64,000 bases of DNA from Allobosea sp. Its GTDB lineage: Bacteria; Pseudomonadota; Alphaproteobacteria; Rhizobiales; Beijerinckiaceae. Shown in pieces: positions 50,573 to 60,044 of this stretch (the first letter of the stretch is position 1; every line of letters starts with the position of its first letter). The notes beneath the pieces are model-generated. The model did not search any database. It had not been told where the DNA came from and saw nothing but the letters and a program-made list of their open reading frames with translations. The stretch covers positions 1 to 64,000 of the forward strand of contig JAAEQB010000089.1 of NCBI GenBank assembly GCA_024231975.1, given 5' to 3'. Position numbers and translations under genes: made by a program.

Positions 50573-52516
50573 ATGCCTCGACTGCGCCTGCTCCTGTCAT
50601 TGCTTCTGATCGTGACGGTTGAATGCGCCGCTGGCGGCGCGCTCGCCCAGCCGCGCATCGATTGGGAAATCGCCAACCGCTTCCGCCTGTTCCGCGATGA
50701 GGCGCAGTTCCGCAGGCTGGCCGAGATCTATGCGGCGCTGCCGGCAGCCGACCGGCGCGAGCACCCGGCTTTCGCCTTCGAGGATGCGATGCAGCGTGCC
50801 GCCGCCGCCCGCACGCTGGGACCTGCCTTCGGCGATCCCGTCAGCGTCGCGCGCTGGGGCTGGACCTCGGCGGTCACGCGCCGGACCTGTTTCCAGAACG
50901 GCAATCGCGGCCATTGGCAATGCCTGCTCGACACCGGCGACCAGTTCATGGAGCCGCGCGTCGCCGATGTGCTCGTGCGGATCGCCGAGTTGCCGCCGAC
51001 GCTCGCCGGCAGGACCTGCCGCTGGATGGCCGGCGAGCTTGCCGTGTCTGCCGCCTGCTCCGGGGAGGCCAGGCTTGCGCGCCGCGCCTTCGGCGAGCCC
51101 TTCGACATTGCCGTCAGCGCCGATGGCGCCCCAATCGCCGAGGCCAAGGCGGTGAAGCTGCGCCACATCGCCATCGCCGGCTTCGGCGATTCCTTCTCCT
51201 CGGGCGAGGGCAATCCCGATCGGCCGGCCGAATTCATCGACGACGGCATCAACACGTACCGGAATTCCTCGCCCCTGCCCGAAGGGCACGGCTTCCGCAA
51301 TTATCCGCGGCGGCGCGGCGCGACCGACAGCTCGCTGGGCGGCGCGGCGGCCGCGATCTGGCTCAACGCGCAATGCCACCGCTCGCTCTATTCGCAGCAT
51401 GTCCGCGCCGCGCTCGTCCTGGCCCTGGCCCATCGCGACGTTGCGGTGACGCTGACGCCCTATAGCTGCACCGGAGCCGAAGTCAGCGCCGGGCTCCTCG
51501 GCTACTATGCGGCGCGCGACGATGTCGGCGATGCCGTCTATGACGCCTCGCCCCAGCTGATGCGCTACTGGCGCGACTATTGCCGCAGCTTCGCCGGCTA
51601 CAACCGCTTCGACGACGAGGGTCCCGGCTTCGACTGGCGCCGCGACCTGCCGCACTGCAATCAGCCGCGCGCCATGAAGCCGGATGCGGTCCTGCTCAGC
51701 ATCGGCGGCAACGACATCGGCTTCTCCAGCGTCATCGCCGAGGAGGTGGTCGGGCGCGGCCGCTTCGGCCTGCGCATCGGCCTGCTCTACAAGCTCTGGC
51801 TCAGCCAGATCGACACCAAGACCTTCGCCGAGGCGCGCCGGGCCGTCGACGAGGTGATCCCCGATCGCATCCGCGAGCTCTCGGCCGCTTTCGAGAAGCA
51901 TCTCGACGTCCCGGCCTCGGCCATCGTCCAGACCGCCTATCCGCAGGTCACGCGCGGCGAGAGCGGCCCTTGCGGCATCAGCACCAGCGGTATGGACGTG
52001 CACCGCATCCTCGCGATCAGCAAGGCTAGCACGGGCAACGAGGCGACATCGTTCGTTCCGTATCTCAACCGCGGCATCGCCGCGGCGATCGCGAGCTTGC
52101 CCGAGGCGCGGCGCTGGCGCTTCGTCGACGGCCATGTCGAGCGCTTCACCGGTCATGCGCTGTGTACGGAGGGCGCGCCTGCCGACGGGCCGGACCGACA
52201 GATCTCCGGCACCATGCGCTTTCCGACCTGGAATTTTTCCCAGCGCCGCTGGGAGCCTTTCGCGCCGAGCGCCTGGCGCGCCTATCGCCCACGCCAGCGC
52301 TGGTTCGTCACACCCAACGACTCGTTCCTGACCGGCCACTACATGCGCGTCGGCACCATCGAAGGCTCGGACACCACCGACCCGCTCAGCCCGGAACAGC
52401 CGCTCTTCGCGGCGACGCTCGGCGGCTCATTTCATCCCAACGCCAGCGGCCATGCCGCGATCGCCGATGCGACCATTCCGGTCCTGCGCGAGGTGCTCAC
52501 CCTTCCACAGCCTTGA
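50573..52516 (+). CDS. Exported SGNH/GDSL-type hydrolase
   Basis: A 647-residue protein with a signal peptide (residues 1-27, ending GALAQ). The SGNH core shows GDSFSSGEGNP (block I serine), GGNDIGFS (block III Asn) and SFHPNASGHAAIAD (block V Asp/His). The central part has several Cys pairs and a long insert. SGNH enzymes hydrolyse lipids, sugar esters or wall polymers in the periplasm or outside. Family members of this length, with a big N-terminal extension, have no assigned substrate. The ATG at 50573 has GGAGG eight bases upstream; an ATG at 50558 is in frame but lacks that spacing. Confidence 0.85.
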   Translation: MPRLRLLLSLLLIVTVECAAGGALAQPRIDWEIANRFRLFRDEAQFRRLAEIYAALPAADRREHPAFAFEDAMQRAAAARTLGPAFGDPVSVARWGWTSAVTRRTCFQNGNRGHWQCLLDTGDQFMEPRVADVLVRIAELPPTLAGRTCRWMAGELAVSAACSGEARLARRAFGEPFDIAVSADGAPIAEAKAVKLRHIAIAGFGDSFSSGEGNPDRPAEFIDDGINTYRNSSPLPEGHGFRNYPRRRGATDSSLGGAAAAIWLNAQCHRSLYSQHVRAALVLALAHRDVAVTLTPYSCTGAEVSAGLLGYYAARDDVGDAVYDASPQLMRYWRDYCRSFAGYNRFDDEGPGFDWRRDLPHCNQPRAMKPDAVLLSIGGNDIGFSSVIAEEVVGRGRFGLRIGLLYKLWLSQIDTKTFAEARRAVDEVIPDRIRELSAAFEKHLDVPASAIVQTAYPQVTRGESGPCGISTSGMDVHRILAISKASTGNEATSFVPYLNRGIAAAIASLPEARRWRFVDGHVERFTGHALCTEGAPADGPDRQISGTMRFPTWNFSQRRWEPFAPSAWRAYRPRQRWFVTPNDSFLTGHYMRVGTIEGSDTTDPLSPEQPLFAATLGGSFHPNASGHAAIADATIPVLREVLTLPQP

Positions 52517-52744
52517 TCGCTTTGCCGGCGCATGGCCGCGATGCGCCGGGCGCGGCCGGAATGCTGCAGCGCAACGAAAATCGGAGCGAAAGCCGGCCGC
52601 AACTCAACAATCCCGAAACGAAGCCGACGCAATCGCCGAAATGTGACGAAGAAGCGATTCATCACGTCGCGCGGCCGTCATTGAGATCGGGCAGTCTAGT
52701 CGCTATCTCCGGTTGCGGAGCTGGGGATTGCAGCCGTGCCGACC

Positions 52745-53257
52745 ATGTCGAAACAGATCATTGCCGCCGCGCTGGCAGCGACCTTTGTCGCCAGCGCCGC
52801 GCCGGCGAATGCCGCGGGTTTCTGGGAGACGCTGTTCGGCGTTCCGCAGCGCCCGGCCTACGCGCCCGTGCCGGACAGCAACCCGCTGCACATGACCGTG
52901 CGGCCCAAGCACAAGAAGGCCGCGACGACGACAGACGGCAAGGACGGGCCGAAGCCGAAGCTCGTCAAGCCGATGGAATATGCCAACGACCCGTTCTGGT
53001 ATCTCAAGGACGAAACGCTGAAGAAGGGCGACATCATCGTCCTCAAGGATCGCGTCGTGGTCTTCGATGGCGGTGGCCGCAACTATGCCAATTTCGCCAG
53101 CTTCCAGACCAGCAAGCTGCTCTCGGCCAAGGCCAAGGGCCAGCTCAAATATCTGGTCTCGACGCCGCGAGACAACCACACCGTCTGGGAGCCGGTCCAG
53201 GCGATCACGGACCGCAACACCAGCGCCTCGGCGGAGCTCTCGGAACGCTCGCGCTGA
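52745..53257 (+). CDS. Exported hypothetical protein
   Basis: A 170-residue protein with a signal peptide (MSKQIIAAALAATFVASAAP..., cut near ANAAG). The mature part has a Lys-rich linker (PKHKKAATTTDGKDGPKPK) and a small domain (FWYLKDETLKKGDIIVLKDR) that suggests a beta-rich fold. No family is recognised. A GTG three codons upstream (52736) could also start it. It is the first of three short plus-strand genes behind the SGNH gene. Confidence 0.72.
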   Translation: MSKQIIAAALAATFVASAAPANAAGFWETLFGVPQRPAYAPVPDSNPLHMTVRPKHKKAATTTDGKDGPKPKLVKPMEYANDPFWYLKDETLKKGDIIVLKDRVVVFDGGGRNYANFASFQTSKLLSAKAKGQLKYLVSTPRDNHTVWEPVQAITDRNTSASAELSERSR

Positions 53258-53403
53258 GCCTCCGGGCCAGGCTCGCGCATCGCATTACTGTCGCATTGAT
53301 ACCTTCGAACGGTCAGACCTCAGACAGAGGCTGACCGGATTTCGCAACTAGCGTCGGTCCGCATCGGGTGTTTGCCCCTCCCTCCAGCGATGGAAAGGAG
53401 CCA

Positions 53404-53766
53404 ATGATGCGACATCTAGCCGGAGCCGCCTGCCTGTCCCTCGCGCTGCTGGCCGGCGCCGCGGCAGCACAGGGCCAGTCGCTCTCACTGCCTATCCCCG
53501 GCGCCCCCGGCCTGCAGGATCCTGCCGCGATCCGCAACGCCACCGTGATCGAACGCCGCTCGCTGCCGCCGCAACTGCGCGTGCAGGTTGACAGCGCCGT
53601 CGCCCAGGCCAGCCCCGACGACCTGCAGCAGCTCAGGGATACGGTCGCGGCCATCCCCGCCGCCACCAGGGCCTTGCAGGCCAGGGGCATGAACGCCGCC
53701 GCGGTGATTGCGGTCGCGGTCGATGAGGACGGCGACCTGGCGCTGATTGCCGAAGAAAGCATCTAG
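53404..53766 (+). CDS. Small exported hypothetical protein
   Basis: A 120-residue protein with a signal peptide (MMRHLAGAACLSLALLAGAA, cut near AAAQ). A mostly helical mature part is rich in Ala, Gln and Asp (VDSAVAQASPDDLQQLRDTV). No cysteines are conserved and no family is known to me. The start has an AAAGGAGCC ribosome site. It may be cotranscribed with its neighbours at 52745 and 53870, but the gaps exceed 100 bases. Confidence 0.7.
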   Translation: MMRHLAGAACLSLALLAGAAAAQGQSLSLPIPGAPGLQDPAAIRNATVIERRSLPPQLRVQVDSAVAQASPDDLQQLRDTVAAIPAATRALQARGMNAAAVIAVAVDEDGDLALIAEESI

Positions 53767-53869
53767 GCTTCGGACGACTTGGAGAGCGCGGCTGCAAAGC
53801 CAAGCGCTTTCATGGGGCAGTTCGGCGCTCCTGCCCGTTGCACGCAGCGCCATCTCGAAAGGACCGATC

Positions 53870-54160
53870 ATGAAACTGACGGAAGCGCGCATCGACAGCG
53901 CCCTGCACCAGATCGAGGCCCAGGCGATTCCGGAGAACCATCCCGCCACGGTCCAGCTCGGCGAGCTGTTCGGCGATCACACCTTCTTTCTCGACGCCGG
54001 CGGTCTGACCATCATCGAGCCGGTCAAGACGGACGGAGCCGCTGAAGCGATGGGCCGCGTGGTCAAGCTCGCCAGATGGGGCGACGAGACCCGCAGGAAC
54101 CTGTCACCGCATGAGCCGGAATACACCGACATCGTCGTCGCCCTCGACAAGGCCGCGTGA
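53870..54160 (+). CDS. Small conserved-looking cytoplasmic protein
   Basis: A 96-residue acidic protein (KLTEARIDSALHQIEAQAIP, GELFGDHTFFLDAGGLTIIE). It has no signal peptide and no membrane helix. The start ATG at 53870 follows AAAGGACCG. I recognise no family. The sequence has a normal GC-rich codon pattern and reads as a genuine gene. The convergent GNAT gene ends about 80 bases after it. Confidence 0.65.
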   Translation: MKLTEARIDSALHQIEAQAIPENHPATVQLGELFGDHTFFLDAGGLTIIEPVKTDGAAEAMGRVVKLARWGDETRRNLSPHEPEYTDIVVALDKAA

Positions 54161-54238
54161 GGCGCGGCCGGCAGAGGATGTGCCCGACGGTCAGGTCGAG
54201 CAGGTCATCCGACACAGATGTGATCGGCGGGTCGCCGA

Positions 54239-55141
54239 TCACATGAAGCCGGGATTGCGCGGCAGGTACTGCGTCCACTCGCCATAGCCGGGCGAGGCCA
54301 TCAGCAGCATCGGGAAGGTGATCCGCATGCCCTGCTCGATCGCCAGGCTCAGGGCGCCGTCGCAGGTGCCCGGCAGGAAGGCCGATATCGTCCCGGCGGA
54401 GCCATCGGCCGCCAGCGTCAACGCCGTGGCGAAAGCATCGCGAAGGCTGTGCGGCGGCATGACTGCGAGCGGGCCGACATGGCCGCTTGAGCTGACATAG
54501 GCATAGCCGATGCGCTCGCTGCCGGCGCAGAGCATGACCCCGGTGGTCTCAGGATCGTCGAGCAGATAGCGGTGATGCTTCTCCCGCGAGACCCCGATGG
54601 CGCCGACATCGATCTCGGCGAGCTTTGCCATCGTCGCGGCGCTACCGTCGATGGCGACCGCCTGCAGCGGCGTCTCCGGCAACGCCTGCGCCACCCGCTC
54701 CCGCGCGCCCTTGAAGAAATAGATCGGCATCCGCGGAAACAGGCCGTGCCGGATATAGAGCCCCTGTGAGACGCGGTTGAAGGTGAAGGTGATCAGCGCC
54801 TTGTGAGCCGCTCCTGAGGTCCTGGCGTGCTCCAGGGCTAGCTCCAGCAGCACGAGCCCGATGCCCTGGCCCTGCCGGGCCGGATCGACGAAGAGCTGGG
54901 CGAGAAACCAGAGATCCCCGCAAGCCCAGCTCCAGGCGAAGCCGGCGATCTCCCCGCCCTCCTCGGCGACCCACAGGCCCACCGGATCGTCCTTCAGCGA
55001 GAATAGCTGGAAGCTGGAGGCTCCCGCCGACGCCATCGGCCCGAAGCCGTGTCGGACGGTCAGCTCGTTGATGCTGGAAACCACCAGCGCATCGGCCGCG
55101 GCCAGATCGTCCGCCCGTGCCGGTCTGCAAACAAGCGGCAT
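54239..55141 (-). CDS. GNAT-family N-acetyltransferase, tandem-domain type
   Basis: A 300-residue protein. The first half is a standard GNAT acetyltransferase with the acetyl-CoA loop in DPARQGQGIGLVLLE (about residue 95). The second half is GNAT-like in length but degenerate, with VGPLAVMPPHS and no clear Q/R-x-x-G-x-G/A loop. Such tandem proteins acetylate amines of unknown identity. It is probably monocistronic; the PEPC-like gene starts on the same strand far upstream, with 94 bases between. Confidence 0.85.
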   Translation of the reverse strand: MPLVCRPARADDLAAADALVVSSINELTVRHGFGPMASAGASSFQLFSLKDDPVGLWVAEEGGEIAGFAWSWACGDLWFLAQLFVDPARQGQGIGLVLLELALEHARTSGAAHKALITFTFNRVSQGLYIRHGLFPRMPIYFFKGARERVAQALPETPLQAVAIDGSAATMAKLAEIDVGAIGVSREKHHRYLLDDPETTGVMLCAGSERIGYAYVSSSGHVGPLAVMPPHSLRDAFATALTLAADGSAGTISAFLPGTCDGALSLAIEQGMRITFPMLLMASPGYGEWTQYLPRNPGFM

Positions 55142-55235
55142 TGGAGAACTCCGGCGGATGTCCGGGACCGAGCGCGCGCAGCGGCGCCGACCATACCAGC
55201 TCTCCCGACCGCCGTCTTGGACTCGGCGTTAGTCC

Positions 55236-58049
55236 TCACCCGAACGCCCCGATCTCGTGCTGGATCGCCCCGGAGATCTCGCGCAGCAGCGCAAAGCACT
55301 CCCGCATCGGCTCGACCACGTCGCGATGGAAGGTCGCATAGGCGCCGCCCTCGCGTGGCCCCGGTGGCTCGCCGAAATCGAGACCGAGCGCCGGATCCGG
55401 GTTGAGCGGGAAGATCTCGCCGAGCAGCGCGAGCGCGCCGGCCATGTCGAGCCGCAGGATACGCTCCAGCAACAGCTCGCGCGTCACCCCGGCATGCGGC
55501 CTGAAATCCGGGATATGGGTCGCCAGGAGCCAAATCCGGTGCAGCAGCGCCAGCCGCAGCGTGTGCAGCGCCACCAGCCGGACCGGCATCGCCGGCGGCT
55601 CGCCCGCCGCCTCCTTCAGCTTCAGCCGGTCGGAGGCGAAGCGCCAGAACAGCCGCCGCAGCGCCGGGGCGAGATCGAGTTGCGCGAGCGCCTCGGCAAC
55701 GGCGAGCAATTCGTCGCGCCGCCCCTCCTTCTCGGTGCGCCGCGCCCGGTCGAACCAGGAGCCGGCGTCGAGCGTGTCGAGATAGGCGCGCAGCACATCG
55801 AGATCGCTGTTCGCCATGGCATGGGCCGCGAGGCGATAGGCCCGGCCGAAGCGCTCGGAGCTCTCGCGCATGCTCGAAAACAGCTCCGGCGCCCGCGCTG
55901 CAGCCTGGCCGATGCCGTGCACGCTGTTCGCCAGCCAGCCGAGCTGCTGCAGGATTGCGTTGTTCGGGATCGCACGCAGCTCGCGCGGATGGCGGATCAC
56001 CGCCGGGCCGCCGGCATCGCTCTGCCGCGCCGCCGGGCGCGAGCCGGTCTTGTCGAGCAGCGACGGGCCGAAGGTGCCGATCAGCGCCGCATAGCCGGGA
56101 TCGTCGACGAGATGGGTCATCTCCTCGCGCACGGTCTGGAAGAACTCGCTGGCGAAGTCCGGCTCGGCATAAACAGGATCGTCCGTGCCCGCAGCTGCGT
56201 CAGCGAAGATGGCCTCGGCGATGCGCGCCACCGTCGCGCCGGCGAGCCCCCTGGTGCCGAACAGCAGGTAGCCGTCGCTGCCCTGGAAGCTGGTCTCACG
56301 CGTGACCTTGACCCCGGCCTTGGCGAAGGCACGCCGCGGCCATTCCGGGTCGAGATAGGCGAGCCGGTCGCTGAGGCTGTCGGGATGGGCGCCGCGCCCG
56401 GCCGACTCGCCATGGGTGTCGAAGATGACGAGCTCGATCTCGGTCAGCCCATAGCGCTGCAGCAATTCGAGGATGCGGCTCCTCAGCCGCTCGACCCAGA
56501 AGGTCGCCGCGACCTGGCCGATATAGCGGCCGGAATCGGAATAGCCGAACTGGACGCAGAGCCGGCCATGGCGCTTGAGATAATCGCGCCAGTGCGGGCT
56601 GCGCAGCGCCTCGTCGATGATGCGCGGCCCCTGCTCCAGCGCATCCGACGTCTCGAACAGCGGCGAGATCTCGACGAGATCGGCGATGCCGAAGCGCTTG
56701 GCGAGGTAGAGCGCCGAGAGCAGCGTGTAACCCGTCTCGGTCTCGGCGATCAGGAAGCGCACCGGCCGCGAGCCGTCGACATGCTTCACGATCTGCGCGA
56801 CCATCATCATCATCCGCGCCGCCGAGGCGCGCTCGACCGCGAGCGCGCCGAAATCGACCGGCGTCGGCTTCGCCTTGGCGAGCGCCTGGTTGACGGCGGC
56901 GAGGAAGGCGCGCCGCTGCGCCGGCTGGGCCGGCTCCTCGTCGAGCGAAATGACGCCGCGCATCGCGTTGTGCAGCTGCGAGGCGTTCAGCCGGAAATGC
57001 GGTAGGGCGATCGAGACGCCATGCGCGATGACACCGGCCCGCGCCAGCACCAGCGCTTCGGCCGTCGCCTCGTCCTCGGCCAGCACGATCGCCTTGTCGA
57101 GCGCCGCCACCAGCTTGGAGGACTCCGGCAGCGCCGCCTCGCGCTCTCCCACCAGCGCCAGCGAAAACGCTTGCAGCGCTGCGATCTCCGGCTTGCTGTT
57201 CAGGGGCGGGCAGAGCGCAAGCTGCCGCTCGACGGCGGCATGCGCGGCCTCGACCAGCGCCCTCACCTCGACGGTCGCCGGCACCTCCGGCAACTTCTCC
57301 AGCAGCCGGAAGAACTGGCCGCGCTTCGATTCCAGCCGGTAGCGCAGCGTGTCCCACCAGCCGATATCGGTGCGCCCGTCCGTATCGCAGCCGACCCAGG
57401 AGGCGAGCAGCAAGGCGCGCGGCTTGAGCTCGCGCCAGCGCTGCGGCCAGCGCGCCCGCGCCTCGGACAGGAAGGCCGCGTTCAGCCGGTCGATCGCGTC
57501 GCGGGCCTGGCGTACCGAGAAGCGCGCCTGTTCGAACTCGTCCTGCAGGGTGATCGCCGCGTCCGGCCGGAAGGACAGGTCTGCGGCCATCAGCGCCGCC
57601 GCCTCGCCCTCGTTCGAGGCCAGTTCGGCCAAAGCATGCGCCACGGCCCGGCTCATGCCGAAGGTCGGATGCGCGGTGAAGACGGCGGCGAAACGCACCC
57701 GCGCCAGCGCCGCGCCATAGGCCTCGAAAGGCTGCGCCGAGGCGCTCGCCTCCTCGGCGACGCGCCGGGCCAAAGCCGCATAGGCTTCGGCCTCGTCACG
57801 CTCCAGCCCGACATAGGACGCGACGCGTGCCGCCCTGTCCGCGAGCGCGGCGCGGCCGAACTGGCGGATCAGCGCGGCGGTGTCGGCGAGCGTGACCTCG
57901 CCGCGATCCATCTTGCGGGTGAGCCAGAGCGTGGCGCGCAGCACAGGATTGCCGAACGGGTCCTCGCGCGCATCCGAGCGCGCCTGCACGATCGCCGCCG
58001 ACAATTCGCCGGCCAGCGCCGATGGCGACAATTCCTCCACACCCGCCAC
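55236..58049 (-). CDS. Phosphoenolpyruvate carboxylase-family protein, divergent
   Basis: A 937-residue homologue of PEP carboxylase, which makes oxaloacetate from PEP and bicarbonate. Recognisable blocks are FTAHPTFGMSR (about residue 125), GYSDSGRYIG (about 500), THGESAGRGAHPDS (about 550), SFQGSDGYLLFG (about 588) and the RAIPNNAILQQ region (about 695). In canonical enzymes these read TAHPTE, GYSDSxKDAG, HGRGGxxGRGG and RxIPWxFxWTQ. The lysine, the first arginine of the glycine loop and other residues differ. Activity may be altered or lost. The start is GTG with a GGAGAG site. The upstream 331 bases show no clear feature. Confidence 0.8.
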   Translation of the reverse strand: MAGVEELSPSALAGELSAAIVQARSDAREDPFGNPVLRATLWLTRKMDRGEVTLADTAALIRQFGRAALADRAARVASYVGLERDEAEAYAALARRVAEEASASAQPFEAYGAALARVRFAAVFTAHPTFGMSRAVAHALAELASNEGEAAALMAADLSFRPDAAITLQDEFEQARFSVRQARDAIDRLNAAFLSEARARWPQRWRELKPRALLLASWVGCDTDGRTDIGWWDTLRYRLESKRGQFFRLLEKLPEVPATVEVRALVEAAHAAVERQLALCPPLNSKPEIAALQAFSLALVGEREAALPESSKLVAALDKAIVLAEDEATAEALVLARAGVIAHGVSIALPHFRLNASQLHNAMRGVISLDEEPAQPAQRRAFLAAVNQALAKAKPTPVDFGALAVERASAARMMMMVAQIVKHVDGSRPVRFLIAETETGYTLLSALYLAKRFGIADLVEISPLFETSDALEQGPRIIDEALRSPHWRDYLKRHGRLCVQFGYSDSGRYIGQVAATFWVERLRSRILELLQRYGLTEIELVIFDTHGESAGRGAHPDSLSDRLAYLDPEWPRRAFAKAGVKVTRETSFQGSDGYLLFGTRGLAGATVARIAEAIFADAAAGTDDPVYAEPDFASEFFQTVREEMTHLVDDPGYAALIGTFGPSLLDKTGSRPAARQSDAGGPAVIRHPRELRAIPNNAILQQLGWLANSVHGIGQAAARAPELFSSMRESSERFGRAYRLAAHAMANSDLDVLRAYLDTLDAGSWFDRARRTEKEGRRDELLAVAEALAQLDLAPALRRLFWRFASDRLKLKEAAGEPPAMPVRLVALHTLRLALLHRIWLLATHIPDFRPHAGVTRELLLERILRLDMAGALALLGEIFPLNPDPALGLDFGEPPGPREGGAYATFHRDVVEPMRECFALLREISGAIQHEIGAFG

Positions 58050-58380
58050 GCCGCTCTCCGCTTTTTTTCAATCGTTTGATGAGGCGAGCCGCAGGTGAGC
58101 AGGATTCCGATTTTGCTGCAACCGCGAAATGAATTGCGGCTGCGCAACAACAATCGTCGCGTCGCGTCCAGCCGATCCAACTTCATTTGGCCACATTGTC
58201 CGGATAGGCATAGGAGCAGGCGAAGACCGACCAGCTGGTCCCCATGCATGGAACCACCGGCGAGCCTCCCACCCATCGAAAACCGGGCGCTGCCAAGGGC
58301 AGCACGATCGCTGCACCCGGCGTGCTCGGCGATGTCACCACAAGACCGCACGGCTCCGGTCGGGCGCCCAATGGATATCA

Positions 58381-58539
58381 ATGCAAGAATCAATCGAACT
58401 GAAATCCCCTGAGACCAGGCGTGTCGCCACTGCGACCGCCGCGACGCTTCCGCCGAAATCCGCCCCCGATTGGAAGCCGCAACCCTGCGGCCTCAGCCGC
58501 CAGGAACTGCGGCGCATCGTCAGGAAGATGCTGGGATGA
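58381..58539 (+). CDS. Small basic hypothetical protein
   Basis: A 52-residue protein starting MQESIELKSPETRRVATATA and ending ELRRIVRKMLG. It is basic, with a helical C-terminus. The ATG at 58381 is weakly preceded by a ribosome site, but a real gene (DUF4167) begins twelve bases after its stop with strong spacing, which supports a short operon. The longer in-frame upstream extension is Arg/His/Cys-rich and looks non-coding. No family is known. Confidence 0.5.
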   Translation: MQESIELKSPETRRVATATAATLPPKSAPDWKPQPCGLSRQELRRIVRKMLG

Positions 58540-58550
58540 GGAGGCTGGAC

Positions 58551-58766
58551 ATGCCCATGCGCCAACCCGTATCCACCGCCTTCGGCAATCATGTCTCCCG
58601 AACCAGTGCCAAGCAGCCACGGCGAGGCCCGTCCGCGCAGGCCAATTACGAGCGCTATCTCGCTCTGGCCAAGGCCAAGGCCCTCGCCGGCGATCGAATC
58701 GAGGCCGAGCGCTACTATCAGTATGCCGAGCACTATCTGCGCCTCATCAGCGGCTCGGCGGCCTGA
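58551..58766 (+). CDS. Short DUF4167-family protein
   Basis: A 71-residue protein containing NYERYLALAKAKALAGDRIE and AERYYQYAEHYLRLISG, the core of the DUF4167 domain found in alphaproteobacteria. Full-length relatives are usually 200-300 residues with long low-complexity tails; here only the core and a short N-terminus exist. The ATG at 58551 has GAGGAGG at -10. The function is unknown; because the core is TPR-like, protein binding is plausible. Confidence 0.85.
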   Translation: MPMRQPVSTAFGNHVSRTSAKQPRRGPSAQANYERYLALAKAKALAGDRIEAERYYQYAEHYLRLISGSAA

Positions 58767-58848
58767 ACCGCAGGGGCTCGTGCCGTGCCGGACGACGCCA
58801 TGCAGCCCCCGCCACAATCTCTCCATCAGATCGCGCTTTGAAGAGACC

Positions 58849-59382
58849 ATGCGAGTGCGACGGATCGCGACGATAGGCGCTGCCTTGGCGCTCATCACCA
58901 TGGCCGGACCTGCGGTTGCCGGCCCCATGGCTGAGATTATCGACTTCGGCGTGGTCGCCGGGCGCCTCGTCGACAGCCCGCCGGATGGAGGTCAACGCGT
59001 TCTGGAACCGGTCCGCGCCATGCAGAAGCTGCGCTATATCGAGCGCAGCGACCGGATCGAGGCACGGCTTTGCCGGAACTTCGGGATCACGGTGAAGCTG
59101 ATCCCGGCGCCGCCTTTCCGCATGCCGGACTGGGTCGAGGTGCGGGTTCTCCACCCGAAGCTGACACGCCCGGACGGCAAGGAGAGCGCGGAGACGCGCT
59201 TTCCCAGCTTCGTGGTGGATGGCCTCAGCCATGTCGGCTTCAGCTTCGAGCATGAGTGGGAAATGGCGCCCGGCGCCTGGATCATGATCGTCTCGTTGCG
59301 CGGCGAGGAGATCGCCCGCAAGGCTTTCACCGTGACCGCCCCGCCCCCCGGCGCGCCCAATTCCGATTGCGGCGTCGGCTGA
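58849..59382 (+). CDS. DUF3859-family exported protein
   Basis: A 177-residue protein with a signal peptide (RIATIGAALALITMAGPAVAG). The DUF3859-like beta domain has EIIDFGVVAGRLVDSP, FGITVKLIPAPPFRMPDWVE, then VRVLHPKLTRPDG and FSFEHEWEMAPGAW. It is probably periplasmic, of unknown role. The ATG at 58849 lies 83 bases after the DUF4167 stop. The C-terminus ends in a lone Cys (DCGVG). Confidence 0.82.
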   Translation: MRVRRIATIGAALALITMAGPAVAGPMAEIIDFGVVAGRLVDSPPDGGQRVLEPVRAMQKLRYIERSDRIEARLCRNFGITVKLIPAPPFRMPDWVEVRVLHPKLTRPDGKESAETRFPSFVVDGLSHVGFSFEHEWEMAPGAWIMIVSLRGEEIARKAFTVTAPPPGAPNSDCGVG

Positions 59383-59810
59383 GTTCGCAAGGCATCCCAC
59401 CGCCGAAGGCCTGCCGCTGCAGCTTCCGGCGGGGACAGATCCCCAATCGATCCCCGCCCCTGAAACCTGGCTTATGCTTCTCCCCGTCCCGCCCGAACCG
59501 AGGGGGCTTCGCGAGGCGTCGAGAGGCCGGGCGGGAGAGCGGTGTCCGTGGCGAAAGAGCGTCGCAAGCTCGAACGAGCTCGGCCGCGCAGAGTGCGATC
59601 CACTTTGCGGCCGGCTGGCTCCTTCCACCACGGAGGGGTTTCGTCGTTCGGGGTAGGCACCCCGGTCCAGCCGGACGCAACACACGGCGAGAGCTCAAAA
59701 GAGAACCGCGCGCGGGGTTCGGGCAGCGGCCAGTGGCGCTGCCTCGACTTATCGACATCGACATTCGGCACGCAGCCGTCGACTGCGACGCCGCCCAACC
59801 CCGCGCCCTC
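59383..59810. other. Gene-free intergenic stretch with decayed repeat sequence
   Basis: This part of the 719-base gap between the DUF3859 and AAA ATPase genes holds no reading frame with coding character on either strand. Open frames exist in several phases at once, which is typical of GC-rich non-coding DNA. The sequence looks like a dispersed repeat remnant of the kind seen in Bosea-like genomes, but this was not checked. Confidence 0.45.
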
Positions 59811-59866
59811 CCTCGGATGGCGACCAGCAGCGAACCTCCCCTCGGATGGCGACCAGCAGCGAACCT
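59811..59866. repeat. Tandem duplication of a 27-nt unit
   Basis: CCTCGGATGGCGACCAGCAG followed by CGAACCT occurs twice, at 59811-59837 and 59840-59866, with two bases between. It is a recent tandem duplication inside the gene-free gap. Confidence 0.85.
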
Positions 59867-59933
59867 CGCGGCGAAAGCTGGCGAGGCATTCGCGCATGGC
59901 CGATCGTTTCGTAGCCTTCGTCATTTAAGCGCG

Positions 59934-60044
59934 TGTCGTCCCGGGTGACCGAAGGGAGACCCGGGACCCATTCCGGAACCTCAATCGGAAAGGCTCGGGA
60001 ATGGATCCCGGATCGGTGCCGCTACGCGGCTTGTCCGGGGTGAC
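59934..60044. repeat. Inverted intergenic repeat (CCCGGG type)
   Basis: The left arm GTCGTCCCGGGTGACCGAAG is followed by GGACCCATTCCGG. The opposite arm has GGAATGGATCCCGGATC and ends GTCCGGGGTGAC. The overall look (CCCGGG...GGATCCCGG...CCGGG.TGAC) is a well-known mosaic repeat of rhizobial genomes. It could form a long stem loop before the ATPase gene. Confidence 0.8.
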
